A stretch of 63,412 nucleotides of DNA from Terriglobia bacterium (GCA_032252755.1 JAVUPY010000080.1:1-63412); one strand, 5' to 3'. Counted from the stretch's first letter, positions 55,101 to 63,272 are shown. A program made the numbers and translations. Notes: generated from the letters alone by a model not told the origin.

Positions 55101-55601
55101 TGGTCCTTCGGAATCCTGCAGGCCGTCTATAAGCATCGGCGGGCAACAGTGCGCGAAGGCGCGCTCGGCTGGATCGCCATCCCTAACATCATCATCTTCC
55201 AGATCCTGCTGCCGATCGTTTCGCCATTCATCGACATCATGTTCGCCTACGGCGCGCTCAAGTACTGGATCTGGGACCGCCACTTCCATCCCGACACCGC
55301 CGACCCGGCAAGTTTCCAGAAGCTGGTAATTTACTTCGCGCTGTTCATGATCATCGACTTCATCGCCTCGACAATCGCTTTCAGCCTTGAGCGTCGCCGC
55401 CGCGGCCATGGACATGACTGGTGGCTCCTCGGACAGGTTTGGCTGCAGCGCTTCGCCTACCGCCAGTTGTTCTCGGTAGTCCTGATGAAGACCATCAAGC
55501 GCGCTATGGAGGGCGAAAGCTTCGCCTGGGACAAACTCGAACGCCGCGCCACCGTGAAGGCCCAACCCGCGGTACCGGTCGGCGCGGGACGAAATGATTA
55601 G
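52125..55601 (+). CDS. GH18-polysaccharide deacetylase-GT2 fusion protein
   Basis: A 1158-residue protein with three enzyme domains. A membrane helix (20-42) leads to a GH18-like domain (about 90-440) with GLTLDFEAFP (Asp221, Glu223) in place of the usual DxxDxDxE. A NodB polysaccharide deacetylase domain (about 495-690) follows, with AITFDDGPDP (Asp503-504) and the zinc pair His554/His558. Membrane segments come next, then a GT2 domain (about 770-995) with VIDDGSTD, GIDADT, EDADLT and QRFRW (989-993), ending in more helices. The GT2 would polymerise a GlcNAc-type chain and the outer domains trim and deacetylate it, like PgaB plus PgaC in one chain. Substrate is inferred. The ATG lacks a good ribosome site. 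Confidence 0.93.
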   Translation: MSKPVFFDPEGKRRKRIRRILDVLGVLFTLLAVFFVVTVVSDSDIGQILFPVQKKSYHALLQKERKHPKKIGTHRKTKIAPSQVVLNKDEGIRGAFYVTWDAASFSSLREYIHQIDLLYPEWLHVLTPDGRLQAVTELNQLYNVIDKNGRPRVVDDKLMPYLKAEKAETEVFPMVNNFDPVASVWKENIGSFLSDPGARARFRRQLTTFLASDKYRGLTLDFEAFPLSAQPGYRALIQELASDLHARGMKLYVAVPANNEDFDYSFMSKYADGLILMNYDQHYPGYPGGVPGPIAGQDWFINNLKAALKVIPQDKIICAIGNYGYDWIVHKDQKPFDGNAHNVSVQDAWLEAHDSEADIDFDPDQLNPHFSYLDEDNTKHEVWYLDAVTALNEMRAARHLGITTFALWRLGSEDRALWQIWDKPMDPNAVDKLRVMPPGQDVDLEGAGEVLQIEAQPSEGSRELDVDKDTGYVTDQRITELPLPYRLGEYGGSDKKKVAITFDDGPDPQWTPRILDILKKEHATATFFIIGSEAQNNMRLLRRIYDEGNEIGNHTFLHPDISDVSKTYMKVELNLTERLFAGVLGIKTRLFRPPYSIDQEPDTEDQVRPLELTQSLGYLTIGDKIDPNDWHDNPRQSAEQVTASVMSQLGNGNIILLHDGGGDRSQTVRALPMIIEGLRARGYEIVPVSELLGKTREQVMPTVKGADRFWAQIDLVGFLLGNFLNTLIVAVFFVGDILMTGRLVGVGALAIFDRFRRRGQGKARDAAGYEPDVAVLIPAYNEEKVIERTIRAVLDSDYTRLRAIVIDDGSTDRTYEVVNDSFAPEIAAGRVTLLTQPNGGKARALNCGLQHVTEEIFVGIDADTVIAPDAIGYLVPNFIDPKLGALAGNAKVGNKINLWTRWQALEYITSQNFERRALNTFSAVSVVPGAIGAWRTEAVRECGGYHVDTVAEDADLTMALLQAGYKVEYEDRAIAYTEAPHNARGLMRQRFRWSFGILQAVYKHRRATVREGALGWIAIPNIIIFQILLPIVSPFIDIMFAYGALKYWIWDRHFHPDTADPASFQKLVIYFALFMIIDFIASTIAFSLERRRRGHGHDWWLLGQVWLQRFAYRQLFSVVLMKTIKRAMEGESFAWDKLERRATVKAQPAVPVGAGRND

Positions 55602-55664
55602 TGTTCTCGTTACCCGATGAAACGACTTCCCTTCCGCCAGCATCTATTCTCCTGAGATCTCTCC

Positions 55665-56618
55665 GTGCTCGAACTAGTCGCCTTTCTACTGAAACACGGC
55701 TACACGCTGCTTTTCGCCTGGGTCTTCGGCGAACAGATCGGGCTGCCCATCCCCGCATCACCCGTCCTGCTCGCGGCCGGAGCCCTCGCCGGAACGCAGC
55801 GGATGTACTTTTCGGTCGTGCTGGCCGTCAGTCTCGTCGCGGCGCTCAGTTCGGACCTGATCTGGTACGGAATCGGCAAACGAAAAGGCGCGAGCGTGTT
55901 GCGTTTGCTGTGCCGCATCTCACTTGAGCCCGATTCATGCGTGCGTCGCACCGAGAGCCTTTACGAGAAGTATGGCGAAAAGTCCCTGCTGTTCGCGAAG
56001 TTCGTTCCCGGCCTGAACACCGCTGCGTCACCGGTTGCCGGAATGTTCCAAATGCCACTCGGCCGCTTCCTGCTGTTCGACACGGCCGGCGTTCTTCTCT
56101 GGTCAGGGAGTTTCATTGGAATGGGTTGGCTTTTCAGCAATCAACTTGAGAACGTCGCATTCTACTTTCGACGGCTCGGATTCTGGCTGGTGCTGCTGCT
56201 TGGGATGACTCTGGCTGCTTACATCTTGCAGAAGTATGAGGACCGGCGCCGCTTCCTGAAGTCGCTTGCGAAAGACCGCATCACCGTCGACCAACTGAAA
56301 GGAATGCTCGATCGCGGTCACCCGGTCACGATTATCGATCTCCGCCACGCCCTCGATGCCCTGCCCGACCCCCGTACCCTGCCCGGCGCACTGCGAATGG
56401 AACCGAGCGAACTCCGCGCGCGCCAAATGGAAATACCCCGCGACCGCGGCGTCGTACTCTATTGCACTTGACCCAACGAAGCCACGAGCGCCCGGGTGGC
56501 GCTCGAATTACGGCGGTTAGGCATCACTGACGTTCATCCGCTGGAAGGCGGCTGGCACGAGTGGAAGTCCAAGGGCTACCCGCTTCAACATCCAGGAGAA
56601 CTGGGCGCGACCGCGTAA
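55665..56618 (+). CDS. DedA-rhodanese fusion, candidate selenoprotein (in-frame TGA at codon 269)
   Basis: A 317-residue protein if the TGA at 56469-56471 is read through. Residues 1-185 are a DedA/SNARE-associated membrane domain (GEQIGLPIPASPVLLAAGAL, KFVPGLNTAASPVAG). Residues 210-317 are a rhodanese domain (VTIIDLRHALDALPDP, then VVLYCT, TGA, PNEATSARVAL, then HPLEGGWHEW). The family usually reads YCxCPNE here, so the TGA replaces a Cys in the rhodanese active-site loop. The 49 codons after it keep the conserved rhodanese end, arguing against a simple pseudogene. A hairpin fitting a bacterial SECIS follows. The start is GTG. It ends at the base before the convergent glgP stop. Without selenocysteine the protein stops at 268. 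Confidence 0.82.
56485..56505 (+). promoter_or_regulatory. Candidate bacterial SECIS hairpin
   Basis: CGAGCGCC (56485-56492) and GGCGCTCG (56498-56505) form a perfect 8-bp stem with the loop CGGGT. The stem starts 13 nt and the loop 21 nt after the TGA. Known bacterial SECIS elements have an apical loop about 16-37 nt after the UGA with a G in its first two positions; this one has G second. It lies inside coding sequence, as required in bacteria. Confidence 0.65.
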
Positions 56619-59171
56619 TTACCCGATTTCCAGGTTCTCCCCGAGCGCGTGGTCATAAATCACTCTCGGCTCGGTACTCTGGACGGCGGAGAAGTTCACC
56701 ACTGGCGGCGTAGGTTCGACGCTCCGAATCCCCCATATATCTTTCGAGTACTCGGCAATCGTCCGGTCGCTGGAGAAGTAGTGCGACCGCGCGGTGTTGA
56801 GGATCGCCTTCCTTTGCCAGGTTTTCTGGTCGAGGTAGTCGCACTCGATTTCGCCGTTTGTATACACGTATGACGACAGGTCGGCAATATGGAAGAAGCG
56901 GTCTCCGCGGTTTACCAGCTCGTCGAAGATCCAGCGGAACAGTCCTGGCTCGTGCTTCGAAAACCGGTCGTTGGTGAACGAGTCCAGCACGCGTTTAATA
57001 TGCAGATCCTTCTCGTACATCTCGCGCGGATTGTAGACACCGTTCTTCTGCATCGACAGAATCTCTTCCGCGCGCAGCCCGAAGATGTAGATGTTCTCTT
57101 CCCCGACAGCTTCCGCGATTTCTATGTTCGCCCCGTCCCACGTCGCGATGGTCAGAGCTCCATTCATCGTGAGCTTCATATTGCCGGTGCCGCTGGCTTC
57201 CATGCCTGCCGTCGAAATCTGCTCGCTCAGGTCCGCCGCCGGAATAATCGTCTCCGCCAGTGATACGCGATAATCCGGCAGGAAGGTCACCTTCAGCCGG
57301 TCCTTCACCCGAGGATCGTCGTTCACAACCTCGGCGACATTGTGGATCAGCTTGATGATCTGCTTCGCCGCCCAGTATCCCGGCGCCGCCTTGCCCGCGA
57401 ACACGACCGTGCGCGGAACCGCGATCTCCTCGCCGTCCTCAACAACCCGCAGGTAATCCGCAATGACACGCAGAACGTTGAGCAGTTGTCGCTTGTACTC
57501 GTGAATACGCTTGATCTGCACGTCGAACAGCGCGTCGGGGTCCGCCTTCACGCCGGTCTGCTCGTGAATAATTCGCGCCAGGCGAACCTTGTTCTTGCGC
57601 TTCACATCGGCGAATTTTGACTGGAATCCGGCATCGTTCGCGAACTCTTCCAGTCGCCGCAACTCGCCTAACTCCACAATCCACTTCTCGCCAATTGTTT
57701 CGGACAGCAGCTTGGAAAGCCCAGGGTTTGCCTTCAGCAGCCAACGACGGGGCGCGACGCCATTCGTCTTGTTGCTGAACTTGTCGGGCCACAGCTGCGC
57801 GAAATCCGGCACAAGAGTCTTCTCAAGTAGTTCGCTGTGCAGCTTCGAGACACCATTCACAGCGTGAGAGCCGACGATCGCCAGGTGCGACATCTTCACC
57901 TGCTTCTCAAAACCTTCCTCGATGATCGACATGCGCCGGATCTTCTCGCCGTCAACCCACGAATACGCATGCAGGCTCTTCAGGAACTGGTAATTGATCC
58001 CGAAGATGATCTGCATATGCCGCGGCAGTACGCGCTCCATCAGCGACACGGACCAACGCTCCAGGGCCTCCGGCAGCAGCGTGTGATTCGTATACGCACA
58101 CGTTGCCCGCGTGATTTCCCACGCGTAGTTCCACTCGAGATTGTGCTCGTCCACCAGCACGCGCATCAGCTCCGCCACCGCCAGCGCCGGATGCGTGTCG
58201 TTCATCTGGATCGCCACTTTTCCGGGAAAATGATCGAAGTTGGAGTGATCCTGCAGATAGCGCCGCACGATATCGCGCACCGCACACGCCACCAGGAAGT
58301 ACTCCTGCACCAGCCGCAATTCCTTACCCGCCATCACAGAGTCCGACGGATAGAGCACGCGAGAAATGTTTTCCGTCCCAATCTTCTGTTCGATTGCGCG
58401 AATGTAGTCGCCGCGGTTGAAGATCTCAATGTCGAAGTCTTCCGACGCGTGTGCCGAAAATAGCCTCAGGAAGTTGACCGTCGTGCCGTTGTATCCAGCC
58501 ACCGGGACGTCGCTGGGAATTCCCACGACGATCTTGTGATCCAGCCACTCCTGCCGGAAATTCTCTTCCGGGTCGCTCGAGTTCACCACCCGCCCATAGA
58601 TGGGAATTACTACAGCTTCTTCATTGCGCGGCAACAGGAAGGGCGTTCCGCCCGATTTCCAGCGGTCGGGCTTCTCGCGCTGGAAGCCGTTGACGATCTC
58701 CTGCCGGAACAGTCCGTACTCGTAATCGATGCCGTAGCCGAAACCCGGCATGTTCATCGTCGCCAGCGATTCCAGGAAACACGCCGCCAGCCGCCCGAGG
58801 CCACCATTACCCAGCCCGGCGTCCGGCTCGCTCTCCAGAACCTCATCCAGATTGATTTTTTTCTCGGCGAGAACCTGTCGCGCCAGTTCCTCGAGCCGCA
58901 GGTTGCACATGGCGTCGCCCACCAGGCGCCCCATGAGAAATTCCATCGAAAGATAGTAGAGACGCTTCGCCCCCGCGTTACGGTATCTCCGCTCTGTCTC
59001 CAGCATCCGGTCGACGAGTTGGTCCCGTATCGCCAGCGACAAAGCGGGCAAAACCTCTGCCGGAACCTCTGGAACACCCTCACGTACAAACGTGTAGCGC
59101 AGATGGAAATCGATGGCGTCCCGCAGAACATCCGCGGGCCTGACCTGGTTCAGATAATTCGTTGCCGACAT
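56619..59171 (-). CDS. glgP: Glycogen phosphorylase
   Basis: An 850-residue enzyme that cleaves glycogen with phosphate to glucose 1-phosphate. The PLP-binding segment EASGTGNMKLTMNGA is intact, as is GNGGLGRLAACFLES, a family hallmark. It starts MSATNYLNQVRPADV with an ATG. It is convergent with the DedA-rhodanese gene, with stop codons touching. A REP-like hairpin lies just upstream of the start. Confidence 0.97.
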   Translation of the reverse strand: MSATNYLNQVRPADVLRDAIDFHLRYTFVREGVPEVPAEVLPALSLAIRDQLVDRMLETERRYRNAGAKRLYYLSMEFLMGRLVGDAMCNLRLEELARQVLAEKKINLDEVLESEPDAGLGNGGLGRLAACFLESLATMNMPGFGYGIDYEYGLFRQEIVNGFQREKPDRWKSGGTPFLLPRNEEAVVIPIYGRVVNSSDPEENFRQEWLDHKIVVGIPSDVPVAGYNGTTVNFLRLFSAHASEDFDIEIFNRGDYIRAIEQKIGTENISRVLYPSDSVMAGKELRLVQEYFLVACAVRDIVRRYLQDHSNFDHFPGKVAIQMNDTHPALAVAELMRVLVDEHNLEWNYAWEITRATCAYTNHTLLPEALERWSVSLMERVLPRHMQIIFGINYQFLKSLHAYSWVDGEKIRRMSIIEEGFEKQVKMSHLAIVGSHAVNGVSKLHSELLEKTLVPDFAQLWPDKFSNKTNGVAPRRWLLKANPGLSKLLSETIGEKWIVELGELRRLEEFANDAGFQSKFADVKRKNKVRLARIIHEQTGVKADPDALFDVQIKRIHEYKRQLLNVLRVIADYLRVVEDGEEIAVPRTVVFAGKAAPGYWAAKQIIKLIHNVAEVVNDDPRVKDRLKVTFLPDYRVSLAETIIPAADLSEQISTAGMEASGTGNMKLTMNGALTIATWDGANIEIAEAVGEENIYIFGLRAEEILSMQKNGVYNPREMYEKDLHIKRVLDSFTNDRFSKHEPGLFRWIFDELVNRGDRFFHIADLSSYVYTNGEIECDYLDQKTWQRKAILNTARSHYFSSDRTIAEYSKDIWGIRSVEPTPPVVNFSAVQSTEPRVIYDHALGENLEIG

Positions 59172-59195
59172 AATGGGTGCCCCACCGCCCGGGTG

Positions 59196-59230
59196 CCCAT
59201 CCTAACGCGCGCTTCTCGCGTTAGGGTGGG
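59196..59230. repeat. REP-like hairpin, copy D
   Basis: CCCATCCTAACGCG and CGCGTTAGGGTGGG pair over 14 bp with one wobble, around the loop CGCTTCT. It lies about 25 nt upstream of the glgP start. The outer arm is like copies A-C, but the inner CTAACGCG part differs, so it is a divergent member or a separate family. Confidence 0.5.
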
Positions 59231-59276
59231 ATAGTTCTGCCGAATTGTCCGCGCGCTGCAGGGCCGTATTTTCCGC

Positions 59277-59360
59277 TCTTCGGTTCGCCCGATCTTCGGT
59301 TCTTCCGGTGCTTCTCGGTTCCTCGGTTGCTTTCAGTTTTGCCGTTTTTCCGATTTGCCG
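59277..59360. repeat. Degenerate CTTCGGTTC/CTCGGTT repeats in the glgP-receptor spacer
   Basis: Units CTCTTCGGTTC, GATCTTCGGTTC, TTCTCGGTTC, CTCGGTTG, then GCCGTTTTTCCGATTTGCCG. The 597-nt spacer 59172-59768 also has a TGCACC/GGTGCA hairpin (59489), a perfect CTTGCGTCGCAAG palindrome (59568), and a GTAAGTA motif (59683). I see no gene in it. Confidence 0.55.
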
Positions 59361-59768
59361 TCCGTCTGATTGTAACTGACTAGCCCATCCCCAGACACAT
59401 TCGCTTGCGCGTTTCCCGCCCGTGCCATAAGGTCAATCCCTCAACTTCCACAATTCAAAGAACTGATCTCAACGCAAGCTTTTGTTGATGCACCCGAAAC
59501 GGTGCACTGGACGGGCGTTTTCATGCATTTTTAAATTTTCAGAGTCACTGGAAAGTGTTCTAATCAACTTGCGTCGCAAGACGTAATTCACCAGTTTCCC
59601 CAGGGTATTTCGCACGACTGATGACGAAGTCCGTGCCGGGCAAGTCCCCTCCAATCCTTGTCGGGCGCACAACAACGAACTTGTAAGTAAAGAAATTGAA
59701 CTCCCGGCTCGGACCGGTGCGTCTCGGGACCGTGCGAGTGTGAGCTTTGTAGTTCTCAGGAGAGCATC

Positions 59769-62700
59769 ATGAAAGCTGTTTTCCCCACATCCCAACTCCG
59801 AAAACTGTGCATTCTATTGACTGTGTCTTTAGTCTTTCCGGCCATCCTGTTCGCGCAAAGCGCCGGGGTCGGGTCCGTTTCCGGCGTCGTGGAAGACTCC
59901 ACGGGCGCGGTGGTCCCGGGCGCTCACATCGTCCTCGACAACACGGCCAAAGGAGTTCACCGCGAAACCGACAGTAGTTCAGCGGGCGTTTTCAATTTCG
60001 CGGCTCTTGTTCCGGCTGCCGGCTACACCGTGACGGTCACCAAGAGCGGCTTTGCCAATTATGTCGTGAAAGACATCACCATCCAGGTCGGCAACAACGT
60101 CGATCTTCGGGCCGCGCTCCGCGTTGCAGCCAGCGGCACGGAAGTCGTAGTGACCGGCGAAGCGCCCCTCGTCGATCCCACCAAGACCGATAACTCCGCA
60201 GTTGTCAACCAGCAGCAGATCCAGGACTTGCCGATCAACGGCCGGCGCGTCGACTCATTCGTCCTGCTTACGCCCGGCGTCAGCAACGACTTTGTTTACG
60301 GCCTGCTGACCTTCCGCGGCGTCGCCGGGCAGAACGCATTCCTGGTAGACGGCGTGGACACGACCGAAGGCTTCTACGGCGAAAACGCCGGACGTACCCG
60401 TATCGCCACACAGATCTCGCAAGATGCCGTCGATCAGTTCCAGGTGGTCACTTCGAACTACTCGGCGGAATTCGGACATGCCATGGGCGGCGTAGTCAAC
60501 ACCGTCACCAAGAGCGGCGGCAACGCCGTACACGGCACCGCCTACTGGTTCTATCGCAGTACCGGCTTCAATGCTAAGGACTATTTCGCCCAGTTCAATC
60601 CCTCAGAAAAACGTAACCAGATGGGCGGAAACGTCGGCGGACCGATCATCAAAGACAAACTTTTCTATTTCGTTAACTTTGAAGCTACGCGACGCAACTT
60701 CCCGATGGTCAGCAGCATTAAGAGCGGCAACGCGGTTGACGGCGACACCCAGACTTGGAAATCGTGCGGTGTTGCCAGCGGAGGATTCCCGGCCGCCACG
60801 CCCGAGCAATGCGCCGCCATCAATGCGCTCCTGCCACGTTTCTACGGCACAATTCCCCGCAGGCTGGACCAGGAGCTTTATCTTGCGAAACTCGATTACC
60901 GTCTGAACGACCGCAACACCCTGAGTGCCAGTTTCAACTTCCTGCACTCCATTTCGCCGAATGGCATCCAGACCGGCGCCGTTTCGACGAGCGGCTCGGC
61001 TCTTACCAGCAACGGTGACGACTACGTCACCGTGAAAAACGGCCGGCTGCAGTGGCTGACAACTCCGACCAATTCCTTGTCCAACGAATTCCGCTTCGGG
61101 TTGGCCACTGACCGGCAGGCCGACTCCCCGAACCCTGCTTTGCTCGGTGAAGGACTCGGATTGCTCGCCGTCAGCGTTTATGGGACCAACATTGGCGCGA
61201 CCAACTATTTGCCCCGCGTGGAACCCAACGAGCGCCGCTTCGAGTTCACCGACAATCTGACTTGGGTGAAAGGCAAGCACACTTTTAAGTTCGGCACCGA
61301 TATCGCCACCACCCACGATTACGTCTACTACGTCAGCAACTACAACGGCAGTTACAGCTACCAGAACGTCAATGCTTTCGCCCTGGATTATTCCGGCAAT
61401 GACGGGACGAAGCACTGGCAGTCTTATTCTCAGACGTTCGGCAAACCGGACATAGCGTTTACGCAAAACGACTGGGCCTTCTACGCGCAAGACCAGTGGC
61501 GCGCTACCGATAAACTGGTTCTGACGCTCGGCGCGCGCTACGAATACACGCAACTGCCACAGCCAAAGGTGTGCAACCCGGATTACACTCAGACCTGCCA
61601 CATCTCGTCAGACAATCTGAATCTGGCGCCACGAATTGGCGTTACCTATCAACTCGATCCTAAGACTGTGCTCCAGGCTGGATATGGCATGTTCTTTGCC
61701 CGATTCCAGGGCGGCACCATAGATAACCTGTTCACCAGCGGCAACGGCCTGTATCAAACTAGTATCTCGCTCGCATCGACTCAGTCGGCGCAACTCGCGG
61801 CCGGCCCAGTATTTCCAGACATCCTCTCGTCAGTTCCCAGCTCTGCCAGGGTCTCGGCAGCCAACCTGCAATACATGGCGCCGGGCATCCGCACGCCTTA
61901 CTCCGAGCAGGCTAACTTCGGCATCCAGCACGAGATCGCGAAAAATACCGTGCTCGACGTCTCGTACCTTTGGAGTCGAGGATTGCAGCTCATTGGCGTC
62001 CGCGACATGAACCTTCCAACCACCAGCACCCCCTTCACTTACATAATCGAAGACGAAAACGGCAACCAGACCGGAACCTACACCACCGACATCGTGACCG
62101 GCACTCGTCCCGATACCCGTTACGGAAGGATCTCAATGGACGAGAACGCCATCAACAGCTACTACAATGCGTTATCCGCGCAGTTGAACCAGCGCTTCTC
62201 GCATGGCTTCACCGCAATGGCGTCTTACACTTGGGCGCATGAGATCGACGATGGCCAGCAATATGGCGGAGGTACCAACAACCTCTTCATGGACACCCCC
62301 TATTACTGGCTGAACAATGGCGATTACAAGTCTGATAAGGGGAGCGGCAACCTCGATCAGCGCCATCGATTCGTGCTCTCCTGGGCTTGGGCACCGACAT
62401 TTACCAGTCGTACCGATGCTTTCTCGAAGTACTTCGTGAATGGCTGGCAGCTGTCCAACATCACTACGCTGGCTACCGGCCACCCGAGCGGCAGTTTGAC
62501 GGCGTATAAGAACTCCACCAAGGACGTACCCGGCATGTTCTCCACTTACAGTCTGAATGGGACGGGCTTCAGTTCACGCGTTCCCTGGCTGCCGGTGAAT
62601 AGTTACTACCTGCCGAACTTCTACCGGGCCGATATGAGGATCAGCAAGATCATCCCAATCGGAGCCGAGCATGGTAAGTCGCTGGCTCTCAACTTGGACG

Positions 62701-62903
62701 TATTCAATATTGCCAACAACTGGTCTGCAACCAGCTACGCGAGCAGCCAGGCCTACAAAGAAGTCTCAACAGGCGTGCTCCAGAAGACGCCGACTGTACC
62801 CACACCGGGTGCGACCCTGCTATATACCCCGAGCGCCGACGCCCTCGCTCCCGACGGGACGCAAGCGCGCCGTTTGCAGGTAAGCGCACGGTTCAACTTC
62901 TAA
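59769..62903 (+). CDS. TonB-dependent receptor, Oar-like with CarboxypepD_reg domain
   Basis: A 1044-residue outer-membrane receptor. A signal peptide (residues 1-30) is followed by a carboxypeptidase-regulatory-like beta domain (about 38-120, GSVSGVVEDSTGAVVPGAH), a plug domain (about 130-260, with NQQQIQDLPINGRRVDSFV, FLVDGVD) and a beta-barrel ending in aromatic RFNF. It would import a siderophore or oligosaccharide using TonB. AGGAG six bases before the ATG supports the start. No receptor-linked sugar genes are adjacent, so the substrate is open. A terminator follows the stop. Confidence 0.95.
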   Translation: MKAVFPTSQLRKLCILLTVSLVFPAILFAQSAGVGSVSGVVEDSTGAVVPGAHIVLDNTAKGVHRETDSSSAGVFNFAALVPAAGYTVTVTKSGFANYVVKDITIQVGNNVDLRAALRVAASGTEVVVTGEAPLVDPTKTDNSAVVNQQQIQDLPINGRRVDSFVLLTPGVSNDFVYGLLTFRGVAGQNAFLVDGVDTTEGFYGENAGRTRIATQISQDAVDQFQVVTSNYSAEFGHAMGGVVNTVTKSGGNAVHGTAYWFYRSTGFNAKDYFAQFNPSEKRNQMGGNVGGPIIKDKLFYFVNFEATRRNFPMVSSIKSGNAVDGDTQTWKSCGVASGGFPAATPEQCAAINALLPRFYGTIPRRLDQELYLAKLDYRLNDRNTLSASFNFLHSISPNGIQTGAVSTSGSALTSNGDDYVTVKNGRLQWLTTPTNSLSNEFRFGLATDRQADSPNPALLGEGLGLLAVSVYGTNIGATNYLPRVEPNERRFEFTDNLTWVKGKHTFKFGTDIATTHDYVYYVSNYNGSYSYQNVNAFALDYSGNDGTKHWQSYSQTFGKPDIAFTQNDWAFYAQDQWRATDKLVLTLGARYEYTQLPQPKVCNPDYTQTCHISSDNLNLAPRIGVTYQLDPKTVLQAGYGMFFARFQGGTIDNLFTSGNGLYQTSISLASTQSAQLAAGPVFPDILSSVPSSARVSAANLQYMAPGIRTPYSEQANFGIQHEIAKNTVLDVSYLWSRGLQLIGVRDMNLPTTSTPFTYIIEDENGNQTGTYTTDIVTGTRPDTRYGRISMDENAINSYYNALSAQLNQRFSHGFTAMASYTWAHEIDDGQQYGGGTNNLFMDTPYYWLNNGDYKSDKGSGNLDQRHRFVLSWAWAPTFTSRTDAFSKYFVNGWQLSNITTLATGHPSGSLTAYKNSTKDVPGMFSTYSLNGTGFSSRVPWLPVNSYYLPNFYRADMRISKIIPIGAEHGKSLALNLDVFNIANNWSATSYASSQAYKEVSTGVLQKTPTVPTPGATLLYTPSADALAPDGTQARRLQVSARFNF

Positions 62904-62920
62904 CATCCTGAAAACCACTC

Positions 62921-62957
62921 AGGCCCGATGCTTCAGCATCGGGCCTTTCTTTTTTCA
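62921..62957 (+). terminator. Rho-independent terminator after the receptor gene
   Basis: AGGCCCGATGC and GCATCGGGCCT form a perfect 11-bp stem with a TTCA loop, followed by TTCTTTTTTC. It starts 17 nt after the receptor stop codon. Confidence 0.9.
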
Positions 62958-63132
62958 TCCGCGACTTCGTGCTAGTTTGTCCCTTCCTCAACTCAAGATT
63001 TCAAAAAAATCTGTCAAGAGACAAAAACTGTCACTTTCGCCGCAAAATCTTCATTCCAGTCGAAATAAAGTTTCGCCCCAAATGTCACACCACCCCACCC
63101 CAATCTGCTATTCTGAAAATAGGGAAGAATAT

Positions 63133-63160
63133 AAGGCGTCCGTCAGTCGGACGCCTTTTG
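63133..63160 (+). terminator. Second terminator with no gene before it
   Basis: AAGGCGTCCG and CGGACGCCTT form a perfect 10-bp stem with a TCAGT loop, followed by TTGCATTTG. The 170 nt before it hold no convincing gene, so it either backs up the receptor terminator or ends an unannotated RNA. The plus-strand frame from 62977 to 63255 that crosses it looks spurious. Confidence 0.6.
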
Positions 63161-63272
63161 CATTTGTTATCGTCGGCATGTCGCTGGCCCTGGCGGGTGT
63201 CCCGCCGCCGCTTGTCTCTGTTCCCGAAGGACAAGTTGCGAGCCGCAAAACGTAAATCTATGTCCGATAACG

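Noticed and set aside
56469-56471. TGA in the DedA-rhodanese frame as a plain nonsense mutation
   Set aside because: The downstream codons keep the rhodanese motifs, the TGA is exactly at the Cys site, and a SECIS-like hairpin follows; read-through is the better explanation, though not proven.
59469-59795. Minus-strand open frame upstream of the receptor
   Set aside because: It overlaps the start and ribosome site of the receptor gene and has no protein character.
62977-63255. Plus-strand open frame of 92 codons after the receptor gene
   Set aside because: It runs straight through a terminator hairpin, has no ribosome site, and its composition follows local base content.
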